DNA from: Stratiolaelaps scimitus
Lineage: Eukaryota; Arthropoda; Arachnida; Mesostigmata; Laelapidae
NCBI GenBank assembly: GCA_019614645.1
Contig: JABWDB010000004.1
Location: 9,610,001-9,674,000 of the forward strand
Length of the DNA stretch: 64,000 nucleotides
Direction: 5' to 3'
Below the pieces are notes generated by a model, which ran no database searches, was not told the origin of the DNA, and saw only the letters and a list, made by a program, of their open reading frames with translations. A program made the position numbers and the translations under genes. Shown here piece by piece: positions 1-12,080 of the stretch. Each line of letters opens with the position of its first letter. Position 1 is the first letter of the stretch.

Positions 1-1580
1 CCAACACGTGCCACATAGAGCACGTTGGGATGACGGCAACACAGCGTGAGGCGGGCCGGCGAGGGGGAGCATTGGGTGGCGAAGCCCGGCCTAAATGACT
101 GCTGTTGGTGCTCCGCTTTGAGAGAGAGAGAGAGAGAGCTATTGGGACGATGCTCTGTGGCTGGCGACCTGCGCGGATGTCTGCCGGCACGTGAACACCG
201 ACGCGAGCAAAACGGTAATGACTACTACTACATTTCGTTGTCGTAGACGGTGACGGTGGCCGCAGCCTGCCATTCTCTATGCCGAGGCTCGGAAGGCCGA
301 GCTACGTCGGTGCGCGTCTCGTAGACCGGCCGACCGCGACGGGAGAATTTTTCCGATTCGTTCACTGCTCGCTTCGGACGACAGTGGGCTTGCCAGCCCA
401 CGGTCCGTTCCAGCGTCCCACGAGACTGGTACTCGACGACATTTTCAATTCATCCATCATTTAGGGAGAGATACTGAGAGGAGAGGGAGACTGAAGGGGC
501 GCATAGGGGGCTAAGAGAAAGCAGCCCTCATCTCATAGGGATGAATGGTCCAGAGCGAACGCCCTTGTCAGGTCGACAAGCGAACGAAAGGAATCCTAAG
601 AGATCCGCCTCTGCAGCAGCAGCAGCAGCTCTCATGGCTAGAATGGTGCTCCATTTTTGCTCTTGTCATCAAAAGCTTTTATCGCTGCTCGCCATTCCTC
701 TGAGTGACGACGGTTCAGGGTTCCTCTTTTTTTTCTTCTTCGACCGCGTCACCTATCATCGTTGGCGTGTTTACCTTGCACGGACGGCAGGTAGATGCAT
801 ATAGCCAGCGAAGCATCGCTCCATTTTGACGACGTCATGCAGACACCATTCGTTTAATCACACCACCGGTCGACCGAAATTTTTACCGATGTGTTTCCGC
901 CAGTAGAACACCGCCTAATCCAGTGTACGAAGTCAATTTCTGAATAACGAACCATACGTCTAGATATGAATTGCTCGAGTCTAATATTGTTGGAATGGTG
1001 AAATTGAGCACTACATCTGTTCAGGTATTTGGAGACAGCCTCGAATGCATTCGGTAAGGACATTTCCAATGGGCTTGAAAATTGAAATTCCACAACCGGA
1101 TAACAGTGGATCGTAAGGCACCGGCAGCGGAGCTTTTCGGAGAACTCAATGACTATATATATATATATATCTAAAACAATAGTAGCATACATTTCAAAGG
1201 TTGCTGCCGACAAGTGTACTATACAATGTAGATAGGATCGACAATATGATTATCAATGAAATATACCACCGACTTAACCAAATTCGATTCGATCAGAATG
1301 CACGGTTGCGATTACGGATCTCATCCAAACATGCATTAGATATTGTCATGAATAATAATACTTATAGTGCAATGCCATTACGTGATTATAATAGTATACA
1401 ACGATGTCCTGCATAAGCACGCGTGTTTCGGTGTGCGCGTGTGTGCGTGTATGTATGTACGCACATACGCCTGGGGTATATTTGTGCCGTTGTGCTCGAG
1501 TGTCTAACAACCCCATCTCCTCCACATGGGGTACGCTCGTGCGCAACGTGTACACATATCGCCATTCGAGTTACTCTAAC
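1..1580. other. Non-coding stretch at left edge, downstream of calcineurin B exon 4
   Basis: No exon could be supported here on either strand. The final calcineurin B exon (expected to encode about 15 residues ending in a KKMVVDV-like tail) was searched for on the minus strand and not found, so it probably lies left of position 1. Visible content is a short GA run near 121-140, a CAG run near 612-630, an (AT) run at 1152-1171 and a TG-rich stretch near 1430-1470. These low-complexity runs explain the short open frames. Confidence 0.5.
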
Positions 1581-1703
1581 CTGGCAGAATTCATCAAACG
1601 AAATCATTCCATCGTTGTCTTTGTCGGCAAACAGAATCGTTTTGTCGACGATCTGCTGCAGCTGCGCCTCCTTTAGATTGTTGCCCACCATCATTTTCAG
1701 CAC
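1581..1703 (-). CDS. CanB: Calcineurin B exon with EF-hand 4
   Basis: There are 41 codons from VLKMMVGNN to FDEFCQ. The acceptor reads TTTTCAG|GTGCTG and the donor CAG|GTTAGA, which is slightly unusual. It carries EF loop [12 protein letters not shown] and the segment that contacts the A subunit. It begins and ends in phase 0. Confidence 0.93.
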
Positions 1704-4700
1704 CTGAAAATACACCGATCCGAAAGCACACAAACGAGACGACACAGGCCATAAACAAACGAATGCTTTAGTAGATGACGTACGTCATTATTTTTTTGTA
1801 GTTATGATTATTATTAATTATTATTATTACTATTATTAATAATAATTATTATTATTATGATTTTGCAAGTGTTAATTGTCCAATAACATATCGTAGTATT
1901 GGAACGGTGGATTTCCTATATGCATATGTATTGGAAGTGTTAATTAGGCTTCATCGGTGTAGTGACTGCATTATACATGTCTTACATATCGGACGATCGG
2001 AAAATTACCCAACCCAAATGCCGTTCTATACCATTTGTCCTCTGGTTCGGTCTGAAAACTTTTCAAAAGGATACGCAACTTCCTACGATTAGGCGTTATT
2101 ATATCAACGCGTCCAAAGATGACTGCCAGCCTGTTGGGTTGCGTTTATAAAACCCTTGGGTGACCCTTATTATGGGCCATCATGTTACGCCAACCAAAAA
2201 ATCCGCTCCACTCAATTCCATATAAAGGCAACCGGCTAAACTGTCCATCTCCATTCTTTAAAGGTTGACACGATTCCGCGTATTTTCATCTCGGTCAAGC
2301 GGTGCACACCGATGCCGCACTTCTTCAACGTTCAAATGACCACATTATGTCTGCACCGGATCGTAGGCCGGTCAGAACTCGATCCGCTATGTCTCGGCGC
2401 TTGCGTCACTGTGGAAGGAACCGAGCCGTCGTGTGCTTCCGAGGGTCGTGTCGTCCAGCCAGACGAGGTTTAATGTTTCTTGAAGCAACACCCCCTTGAG
2501 ATGTTTCGTCGGAGACTTCTGCTCAGAGTCAGACAGCTCCCAGTGCGATATGGAATAGCATGCCACGAAGTGGGCCTGCCAGACGGGCCTGCAGGTTCGC
2601 TCGAATAGGACCGCGGGGTTCTCTACGCCTGAAGGCATTTCGTTTCGGCGAGAGTACGCCGCTGTTGGCCGAACCGCAAACCCTGAGGTTCTTCGTCATC
2701 TCGAACTGGGTGTCTAGACGTTCTTGGTCAGAGGAGCGAATCGGCTGTTTCTTGCAAGGGTTTATCGTCACACATGGGGCTCGTATGTGTCTGGTAAATA
2801 TTTTCACATTGGTTTCAGATGTCAGCCTGACTTTGTAACGTGAAAGATAGCGAAAATTCAAGCTCGATTTGTTCTGCGGTTATTCTATTTTTTTCGTTTG
2901 CCGAGCAACTGGTACATAGCCCGATCTGCACGCCCCGACAATTGGGACAACGAATAGCATACGAGACAAGTAGGATTCCATATGTTTGCTAACGATTAGC
3001 AAGTTTCGAGATTTCCCTAAATACGCATTTCGCCACTCAAGTCTGATGCGTGCCCTGGCACCCTGAGGAAGGTTCTTTTTACGACAAACCTAGCAGTGCA
3101 GGGCTACCCTATTTTAGGCCGGAGTGCGTGTGTACACAGAGACAAAAGGTTCGATTAGTACAAATGTTATTATTATTATTATTCCTGGCGTATGTTCCCT
3201 GGGGCGATGTTCGCCACCACCGCCGAGCGACCGATGCACAGACGACAAACGCAATTTGGTTGAACGGCGGCCGGGAACTGTCACGCTAGTTTCCGCTAAG
3301 CTCCACTATATAAATGCAGCAAGCGATTAGAAATGAAACAATGTCACCATGAAATAACACACGTTTGATAAAACAAGGCTTCCACAACGAAATATTCCGC
3401 ACAATTATTCGCTGGCATTTGCGAACGCCGTTTGAATTTCGATGGAACTCACTTTGTAATAATCATAGTAGTCATTTGAAACTGTGCACTATAACCTTTC
3501 TAACGTATTCAATGACATTTGCATTTTATTTTTGCATAGTTTCAGTGTTGAAATTTCAAATCAAATTTGAATTGAAATTTCGATTAACATGAATAACACC
3601 TGCATAAGTACAACGATAATATGTTTTCCTATTGTTAGAAACTCGAGAGTCATCAATGTTTGGCAATGCATTAATTCGCATATCATCGTTCATTGCTCAC
3701 CTGAAATAGTTCCCCGTTCGAGATGAACCCGTCGTTGTCGATGTCATAGATTCGGAAAGCGAATCGAAGCTTGCTCTCCTTGTCGCCCTTCACGCTGAAC
3801 TGACTCACGCCCTGGATGAACTCTGAAAATTTAACAGGAGAAATTGAACATTAGGCAAACCATGTAAGGATCAAGCGTATCGATCTGTTCGATAGTAATT
3901 ATAATCATAACCCCGGACCTGAGGGGTCCGCGACACTCAGCCTGTGTGTCAATGAACCGCGCCACGCCTGAACGCGCTAGGGGACGTACAACGACCACAA
4001 CTGCTCGAGCCCTGTGAGGGTAAGTTTGTGATACGAGCTATTAGTTAGATATGCTGGGGGACAAATTTCCATGGCACCGCTCCGGGTCACCCATTGCCAT
4101 TCTGGGGTATTTACGATCGATATTGAAAACATAATGCATGAATAAGTGCTACTGCGACTACAAGTGAATTGATGGGAAACTTTCTGATTATCTGTCATCG
4201 CGATATCGAGTGGTCATTTATTCTTTCACTCTCTCTCATCTTTTAGCTTCGACGCATTTCGAAGTTTAAGGGCGAAGCACTTCACAACACGTTTTATCAA
4301 TTTGACGTTGTACTTCGCCACTTCATTTACAATTGAAGCCTGCCAGCAGTCGGTGATCATTCGGTGGCGTTCGCGATTAAGCCATCCCTTCTCCAGGGTG
4401 AAGACGACGGGATCGTATTTGCCGGAACCAGCCAGAGTCAATACAAATTGCTTGTATAAGCATGATCACAATTATTAACAAGCCCTATTAAAGCAATATT
4501 GCTAACATAAAGCTCCCGAGGGCCGTCCTGCCATAGCGGAAACGTGGACGGCTTAGCCGAATCAAACAACCCCGCAATTCCCACCAGAAGACTACTTTTA
4601 GCCGTCCCCGCAGCTAAAACATCATACTCAGCCCAATGACAGGATGTGATTCAAGAGCGAAATTTTGCCTATTGTAAGTGAGCTTGGAGAACTTCTAGTG

Positions 4701-5489
4701 ACATTTTGTACTTGAGCTGCTTTTGACAATTTTTTTTCTCAGCCGTTTTCGATGTATACGGCCGATTCTCTTTCCTTGTTCTTTTTGGGAGCGGCCATTC
4801 TTCGCGTCCACCTTAAAACACTCCAAGAGTCAGTATTTAGGCCCACGTAGCGGGTGGCACATAATCATGCTCTTACCTCGGTCGGCTCTACGACCGGTTA
4901 CCTGTTTATGGTACGATATCGCGGTGTAAACCGCACTGGGTGCATAGGCCAACATGTAATAGCTACAATGGCTGCAAAGGTATATAGAATTACAGCACCG
5001 GAATAATGCAGAAAAGAAGCAGTTAAAACACCGCCCAGCGTATAAATAAGAAAATTCCTTATGAACTCTCAATTATAAAGTAGTGCATCAGACAGCAAAA
5101 ACAGAAAAAAAATAAACAAATAACAGAACCAAATTAGATATTCAAAAGAGCAGCACAATTCCAATTTTGGGCGCTCGCTTAAGGACTGAGGAACTGGGGT
5201 CTCTCTTGATAGTCTCTAAAGAATACATAAAGGAGGGTGTTGTTATTAGATGTATTTCACGTTCAGTGGGTAGTACAATTCTCGCCAAGTTTTATAATTG
5301 ACTAATAAATTAGCTGTACCATTATGCATAATAGCCGAACTTTTAAGTAAAACACATGTATCTAACCGAATATGATGGAATAGGTGAGATACATGATTAA
5401 AAATATGTACGAAATGCAATTGTAAGGGTAAGCGATAGTAGAATACTAGCTGACCGCGTAGTAGGATATAATATCGTGATTGCGACAGA

Positions 5490-5524
<35 letters not shown>

Positions 5525-6936
5525 GGTACAACGCGGCCCGCCAAACCATTCCCACTTAGGAATACAACGAATAAAGCAGGTGCCGTATCCGTTCATTACT
5601 TCTTGTTATTCTATAATCTCTCTCTCTCTCTCCCGGGCTACGTGGCAGCACCATGAAACTATAGCCACCATATATATATAGGACGGGGTTCGTCGAATCT
5701 CTGCTAGGTGAGTTAGTTAGTTCTAGGTAAACAGACCGAGCGACCTCGTTGTTTCTTTCGCACCTCCATCGCCCCAACTCCCACCCACCCCCATTCTCTC
5801 TGCTGCTCTTGACAGCGGCCAAATATTATTAATCATATATTGCCGTAGGAGCGAAGGAGCGAAGCTGAACCCCTCCGTAGCCGGCCAAGGTTCCAGCTAA
5901 GTGAAGTATACCGCTTCACTAGCAGCGTATTATTAATAATGCGCACTTGTCCAACGATATAAATATCTCGACATGCACTTCTCCACACGCAAAAGAGCTC
6001 GGACGGGCAGAGCTTCCGCCCTCCCCTCGGGGCCTGATGCCTCAACCCCTTCCGGGGGCGCTCCGCCTGTGCCGAACTCGATAACACACGAGCACAGACA
6101 AACAAACAGACGCACACGTCGGTGGCCACAGTCCGACACGCAGCGAAACACAAGCACACCCATGTATATATATATATATATATATTATATGTATATATAG
6201 GCGCCGATGGATAGAGACGGTGAGAGAAAGCAAGAAATGGAGAGGTACACATCGATCTGCGGACACGACAAGAGACAAAAAATCGGCCGGCTGGCAAAAG
6301 CAGAGACGGGAGGGCATTTGGGCTAATCTCACCACCGCCCCGTCGGCAAGAAGCACCACCAAGCAGGAGGAACAAACGCGGCCACCATACGTGGCTCGTG
6401 CTGAGGGCGATTCATGTAAAGCGGGACCAGTGGACAGGGCCGGCCCGTAGCGGTCCGCGCTCGGTGGTGTCGTCCAATGGATTTGCTTGCTCTTTCTTGC
6501 TGATGATTTGGCAATATTTGCTGGTATGTATTTGGTGGCACCTTCGATCTGGTTAGTATCATCAACGATTCTGAATGCGCTACTTGAGTTAAACTGATCT
6601 GGTGTGACGTCATGTTTGCTTGTTGCTGTTGTTATTGTTGTTGTTGTTAAGCATAGTAGCTTGGCGTTAAGCATAAACACAGCTTTTACCTTCTTTTTTA
6701 GCATTTATTTATTTTATTTTTTCCGCTTTTTGCTTCTTATCTCAAGTCTCATTTACACATAGAATAGAGTGGAAGGGTAGAGTGGATAGAGAGTAGTCTA
6801 TTGAAAGAAGAAGCCGATTGCTCTATTGGACGCTTGCTGAGCGTATGGTTTTTCCTTCAGAAATAAATGACAAGAAAGACGTCACAAGAGACAATTTATA
6901 CAATAATGTACGCTCTTGGCGCGTCGGTGCCCTCTA

Positions 6937-6978
<42 letters not shown>

Positions 6979-9900
6979 TATACTTATTAATATGTGCATC
7001 TACCGTTTCAGGAGCGTATCCTCTCAATGAGTCTCTAACTAAGCCGTAGATGTCGCCAAAGAGGACATGTACATTTTAGCCGCAGCCGGCTCATCGTTAT
7101 CAGCATCGTCGCAGCGTGAGCACTATGACAGAGCAATCAAGAGGCGGACAGACGAGACGAACAGAGGGATAATAAATACCCTGTACGATGCACAGAAGTG
7201 GTAATTGACAGGCGTAGTGGCAGGCAACATAATACACGTTAACCAACGATACGCACACTACAACCAAACTGTCTGGGACACCTTTCATCGTTGGGCGTTC
7301 CCAAAGGTTCCAGCGCGCCGTAATGCCTAAGAGGCGAAGGGGTCCATCAAACATTTCCCAGCGTCTATACGCGCGGGGCTCGGTGGCTTGGGCCATAGCC
7401 TCTGCTCGGCGACAACGATGATATCTGCACTCAGCAGCATATCGCTTCGGCAGTTCTCTATACGCTATACGCGATGCTATATGTTGTGAACCTTCGATAG
7501 CGACTACCACCCCCGCCATCCTGCCTTCCCCCCAATATCACTTCCAGATCAAATGTAACGACACGGATAGCGCCGTCACTAGGCTCGCAAATGTCTGATG
7601 AGCATCGTCGTGTTCATGAGCTTAGTGCCGCCGTCTGCCTTCTGCACACTCTTGGCATGCCCCTGTAGCAATCCCTAAGCCGGCCCATCAAAGAACCCGT
7701 TTTGCTTCGTGGCTTCACCTTGAATTGCACTCTTGCCTCGATAACTTCTTCAAAAAAAAATCTGTTTATTCTTGACGCCCGCTCGCTCCTCAGTAGCTTT
7801 TATTTCCTCAAAAAGAACAAATAACACTATTCAGAAAGTTAATACATAACAAAGCCAAATAGAGAGTGACAACTGCAGAAAGAGAATCTATAGATTCATG
7901 ATTTCCTTCGACACAGGGAGCAACCAAGCAAGAGAGAGAGAGAGAGAGAGATGATCATGTATGTCCCAAGCAAACCGACGCATAACGCTGGAGGTTGTAG
8001 TCTGCCTTCGAATGTTGCTTTGCTTGGCGCGTCCACCGCGCAGCGATTCAGTGAGGCTGCGTTCCACGGTTCACAGCGTTAACATAATCACTGTGTGTGT
8101 GTGTGTGCATTACGCGGCCTACGGCAGAACGGTATACGGTATCACCGTCACTATCATCAACATCGTCGTCAGCAGCGGCCTCTCCGCGAAGGCTACCACT
8201 CTTCGCTGTTCTCGAGGGCTTTTTTTGCTCGTCATGTTCCTTCCATGAGAAATACAAAGGAGGCTCGGGAGGTATTTATTCTCAACGCGGCAACGCCAAA
8301 ACCACGAGGACGACAACAACGCCGCCCGGACGGAACGGCAACCGACAGACGCCCGCTCGACCGAGCGCCCGACCTCAAAGATGCACAACCGCCGAGAACG
8401 GCTCGGCGCGCGAGGTCTAGCTGTCGTGCGGGAGGTCGGCCGCTATAGGTCGTCTTCTTCCCTCAACGGGAAGAAGCTCCCCTGAGGAGAAGAGCCAGCG
8501 TCGAGAGAGTTGGACTGGAGCTCTCCCGGGGTCCTTCGAACTCGTTTAGATGCAAGCGTGGGTACAGGCACACATCTACAGCGAAGAAGATACCAGCGCG
8601 CGTCTGTTTCTTTCATGTTGACGGGCTCTCGTGCTCAGTACCCGCCTGCTTGCGGGGGTCCCGACAATGGCGACACTTCACTTGCCGACCCTGCATTTTG
8701 CAGACACCCTAGCTGGTTCCCTCATCAAGCAGCCGCAGCCAAGCTATCGCACGGCCTGGGACGAACGACAAACACCCAACGCTTGCCCGATGGGCCTGTT
8801 GGAGGGCAATAAAGCGAGGCAGCAAGAGATAACTTACATGTACATATATATACATATATATATATATATAGGGTATTCGCGAGGAGCTCTTCGGACTTCG
8901 TTGTCAACGTGCGTGCTCACATTGGATTCACCGCCAAATGTTGTGTGGGCCACAACAACAACCTCGAACGCCTTAGTACCCCCGCCCCCGCGTCAGCCTG
9001 ATCCAGCCTGAGCTCATAACTTGAACTCCTAAATTCAAGGGGGCGACAAATACCGAAATCTGACCGATCAATGGAGCGAGCGAGCGAGCAAGAGAGAAAG
9101 AGAGAGGAGTATAGGGAAAATTGGGGCGGCGCGGATATTGCCAATGAAAGGTTTCACCACAAGAAAGCACCACCAGCAGCACACGCGGATGAGAAGCAAA
9201 TTTGAGAGTCCAGAGTTGGGGATGACGACGACAGAAAACAACATCGATAACGGCGGCTACTCGCAAAATCGCTAAGGCAGCAATTTATCGGGAGTGTAAC
9301 AAGCCGAACCAGCTGCAGAAACCATTTCTTGAGCAGTGGTCTGGCTGTTAACAGCAGGATTCCCCTACACACCATACGCGTTCCTGTGCCACAGACAGCT
9401 GGCCACGTATCGAAGCTGGCGGGAGAGCGAGGGTGTGACGACTACGCAAAAAGCAAAAGGCATAACAGTAACAATTATCCTCTCCTCCCCTCCAAATAAT
9501 CCCTAGAAATAATTCCTAAATATTGTATGTTTGACTAAATATGTTAACGATTTTTATATACGACTACTACAGACACTATTTTAATTTACTGGTACAGTAT
9601 TCGGAAAGGTAACGACAAATGATAGCTGTTGTTATTGTTGCTGTTGTCGTTGTCGGGGGCAGTTCATTCGAGGCAATACGAGCCATTACATTAAGCTATC
9701 CTAGAAACTCCGGCCTTACTGCGTTACAACCTATGCGACCACAAGACGCATTTGTCTATCGATTACCCCCGGCGAATATTCGAATCTTCAAAAGAGCGTC
9801 ACGTTGATGGAAGCCGAGGGCACACGTGTACCAGTAATTACCATTAAACGAATCCTTGCCAATATAAAGGCCGCCGTCGATATAACGCGTATAACAACGG

Positions 9901-11488
9901 CACCCTGCGATACAGCGTCGATGCAGCGAACAGCTGTGGGCAGCGTTCGTCAAAGACGCATCGCGCGAACTCCGACTTCCCCATCTGGCGAATAGGAGTA
10001 AGGGCACAATCATGACATGCATTGCTGGCTGGCCAGCTGGCGATCCGGCGATCCCAGGCTACGGCTGGCTGTATGCTGTCAATATTTCATTCAGGCCACG
10101 ATCCGCAGCGGCGGGGGCGTTATTACACGATGCGCCAATCGTACTCGAAATGACGATGGCACTAGCCAAGATGGTTACACCGTTCTAACCAACGGAACAT
10201 TGATGGCAGTGAATCTTGGCTACGGCGAACGCAATGGCATCATTGCCTCATATTTAAATAACACCCAAATCATCCCTGCGTACGCCTACCGACGGTATCA
10301 TCTCGACGTGCTCGCAACGCCTTGCAAGCCGGTGCAAGGTGAGCTAAAGCTTGTATACCTCTAAAGCCTCGCACTTTCGAGGGGGTACAATGGAATATCC
10401 TGAGCATAACCAAATCGTTCGCTACTCTTGGCGGACACCCTATATCACGGCATCCTTTAGTATAATCGCAGGTCTTTGGCAAACAACTATGTTTGCCTAT
10501 CTCTCTCCCTCTCCCTTGGCTGTAGGTCAAAAGGCTTTGCGTTCGGCCTTCTGCTCTGCGTCCGATGAACTGGTCACAAAACGTTTACAACACGTCTACA
10601 CATTCTCACTTTGTAAGCAAGCAGGACTCCCAGAAATGGCGTGCCAAATAAGTGGCGGCAGTGCCACCCACTTAATGCGTGAGTTCTCACTGTTAATCAT
10701 CATTTAGCTTTAGGTAAACACGACATGGTAAGACATTGTGGCGTGGCCGCAATCTGTTGTGTATCATCTGCTATCATCCATTAATTAACTACTTGACGGG
10801 GAAGCTTCGAAAAACAAATCGAATGTCGTGCTTACGAAGGGCGCTGATTTCACCTTTATGGACAATGCCACATGCAGCCTGAGCGTCTCGCGTTGAACAA
10901 ACAAAAAAAAAACGGCAAGCCTTTGGGGATCTATGACAGAAGGAGAGAGAGATAGAGAGAGAGAGAGGTTGCGCTTTGAGCTAAGCTAATGTTGCATACA
11001 ACGTTATTTTCAGACGCACTAGGACTTCGCGCGGCCTTTGCATCCGAAGGGCAGAAGGACGCCGCTGATGAAAACGCTAGTTCCGGTTAATTCGATTTCC
11101 CTCTAAAGTGATATTACCCGCTTGCAGTTACGACATTCACAAACTGGCACAAACTACTACACAACGTGAATTCTCGTCATTAGCCGACGAAAATAAAGAG
11201 AGAAATGTTTTATGTGGCACATTGTAACGGCAGTAACAGAAGTAGTCGTGTAGTATGACAGTTGTACATACCCTTAAAGCAGATTTCCCCGTTGCGGTCT
11301 GTATCGAAGATGTCGATAACTCTCTGAACGAGTGGATTCTGCTGAAGTTCAGGCAGGGACATAAATTCATCGATTGACAGCGAGCCCGAATTGTCCAGAT
11401 CGAGCTTGCGGAAGCGCTTGCCCAACCGTTTAATTTCGTCGTGGTCAAATGTGGAGCACATCTCCATCGGAAGCGAGCTTTCGTTGCC
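1581..11488 (-). CDS. CanB: Calcineurin regulatory subunit B, partial gene (three internal exons)
   Basis: This encodes the Ca2+-binding regulatory subunit of the phosphatase calcineurin (PP2B), which binds the helical arm of the A subunit in the cytosol. Exons in coding order are 11272-11488, 3701-3822 and 1581-1703, joined in phases 1 and 0. Together they give 154 codons without a stop. With an initiator Met and the missing tail the protein would be about 170 residues, the family length. All four EF-hand loops are visible: [36 protein letters not shown] and [12 protein letters not shown]. The first exon seen starts exactly at the Gly-Asn that follows Met in the family, so the ATG must be the last codon of an upstream exon. 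That Gly would be the N-myristoylation site. The ATG exon and the last exon are not identified. Introns are 7.4 and 2.0 kb. Family assignment is secure; the gene ends are not. Confidence 0.93.
1704..3700 (-). other. Calcineurin B intron between EF-hand 3 and 4 exons
   Basis: A 2.0-kb intron. It contains an AT-rich, nearly palindromic TTA/TAA tract at about 1807-1860. A GC-richer block at about 2300-2860 is open on both strands but shows no family I recognise. No other gene was supported. Confidence 0.6.
3701..3822 (-). CDS. CanB: Calcineurin B exon with EF-hand 3
   Basis: 122 nt. It begins with AG, which completes a Glu codon split after its first base, and reads [17 protein letters not shown] through NGELFQ. 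EF loop 3 is [12 protein letters not shown]. The acceptor is TTTTCAG|AG and the donor CAG|GTGAGC. The frame joins both neighbouring exons exactly. Confidence 0.94.
3985..4443 (-). repeat. Interspersed repeat, copy A (about 430 bp)
   Basis: Read on the minus strand, this matches the plus strand at about 49843-50270 over several hundred bases with a few indels. The most similar block, roughly 4230-4430 here, is about 85% identical by eye. It includes a 71-codon open frame (4226-4441) rich in Lys and Arg (for example [16 protein letters not shown]) that is broken in the other copy. The match continues through a segment coding [12 protein letters not shown] here. The length and dispersed placement suggest a transposable-element fragment. 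No transposase, reverse transcriptase or terminal repeat was recognised, so the class is unknown. Confidence 0.7.
4444..10094. other. Large calcineurin B intron, left and middle part
   Basis: Mostly intronic sequence between the EF-hand 2 and EF-hand 3 exons. It alternates between AT-rich stretches and GC-rich islands (about 5.6-6.5, 7.1-7.7, 8.1-9.2 kb) that are open in many frames at once. Microsatellites include CA/TA at 5491-5525, (TA)n at 6165-6186 and 6939-6974, (TG)n near 8092-8107 and (TA)n near 8841-8870. No gene was recognised. Confidence 0.5.
6939..6974. repeat. (TA)n microsatellite
   Basis: About 36 bases of uninterrupted TA dinucleotide inside the calcineurin B intron. Repeating Tyr-Ile open frames across it are artefacts. 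Confidence 0.95.
10095..10338 (+). CDS. Candidate exon of an unrecognised gene
   Basis: This is an 81-codon open stretch bounded by good splice signals: acceptor TTTCATTCAG|GCC on the left and donor GCAAG|GTGAGC on the right, starting in phase 0 and ending in phase 1. The frame has no stop from 10017 to 10364. The translation is of mixed composition (for example [15 protein letters not shown] and [15 protein letters not shown]) and is not low-complexity. It lies antisense inside the calcineurin B intron. No partner exon and no family were recognised. It may instead be a chance frame or a transposon remnant. Confidence 0.25.
10339..11271. other. Calcineurin B intron, right part
   Basis: No gene seen. 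It contains a GA-rich run near 10940-10968 and an A-rich run near 10900. Confidence 0.5.
11272..11488 (-). CDS. CanB: Calcineurin B exon with EF-hands 1 and 2
   Basis: 217 nt, beginning GGC AAC after acceptor TTTTTCAG and ending in phase 1 before donor GTATGT. It reads [14 protein letters not shown], then [19 protein letters not shown] and [17 protein letters not shown], which is nearly invariant in animal calcineurin B. EF loop 2 ([12 protein letters not shown]) has Arg at loop position 4 and Cys at position 9, a modest departure from remembered orthologs. Confidence 0.95.
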
Positions 11489-11639
11489 CTGAAAAACCGA
11501 AACGAAATCAGTGGACACAAACCGGTTATGCTTTGCACACGTGACAGAGAACATTGCGTGACACCTACCCTCTATTTAGAGAATCGGCTCGAACTATATT
11601 GTCTTCTCGCTAAAGTTTCTACATGAAAGTCAATTTTCC

Positions 11640-11815
11640 GGACAGACTCTAACATTTAATGGCCACGGTGCTGCTTTCGACGTAGCGGACCATAAGACGG
11701 ACCCCCTTGAAATACAAGCTTACAAACGGTGGGAATCGAACCCGTGGAACACCTCCATATTGTATCTCCGGTTAGAAGGAAGGCGCCCACGAACGCGTCA
11801 ACCACGAAGGCCGTC
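11640..11815 (-). repeat. tRNA-derived SINE-like element
   Basis: On the minus strand a tRNA-like head is visible. An A-box-like TGGTTGACGCG sits about 60 bases before a near-perfect B box, GGGTTCGATTCCCACC, and is followed by a body containing GGGGGTCCGTCTTA. The body matches the segment near 40560-40625. A genuine tRNA is unlikely because the region between the boxes is long and does not fold cleanly. It lies upstream of the calcineurin B exons. Confidence 0.6.
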
Positions 11816-12007
11816 GGCTTCTATATATTCGCTTAAGAACAGTCGTCAATTTGACAACGTTATTTCACAATCAATATATACATAGAGTTGGAATGTCCGT
11901 ATCATTGCCTCGGGGCGGGAGAGCGTGGAAATTATGATGAAGGATACCCCATTAAGAAGGAGGTACATAGCCCTACACGGAGTAATGGCGATCTTATTGA
12001 CAATTCC

Positions 12008-12080
12008 GTCAGTCACAGATCTGACCAGAAGCAACCGTTAATAATGTCAGTCACAAATCTGACCAGAAGCAACAGTTCTA
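12008..12080. repeat. Two-copy 38-bp tandem duplication
   Basis: Two adjacent units start at 12008 and 12046, both beginning GTCAGTCACA and containing ATCTGACCAGAAGCAAC. They differ at only two positions over the first 31 bases and then diverge. This looks like a recent local duplication with no coding role. Confidence 0.85.

Noticed and set aside
2302..2861. Frames of 83-110 codons on the minus strand in the CanB intron, considered as a transposase
   Set aside because: No catalytic motif or family signature could be aligned; both strands are open.
5833..6704. Long minus-strand frames of 180 and 220 codons
   Set aside because: They overlap each other in different frames and translate TA repeats into Tyr-Ile runs. 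Composition is Arg/Ser/Cys rich with no domain, as expected from a GC island.
11720..11800. Possible functional tRNA gene
   Set aside because: The B box is strong, but the distance to the A-box-like motif and the lack of a foldable acceptor stem fit a SINE head better.
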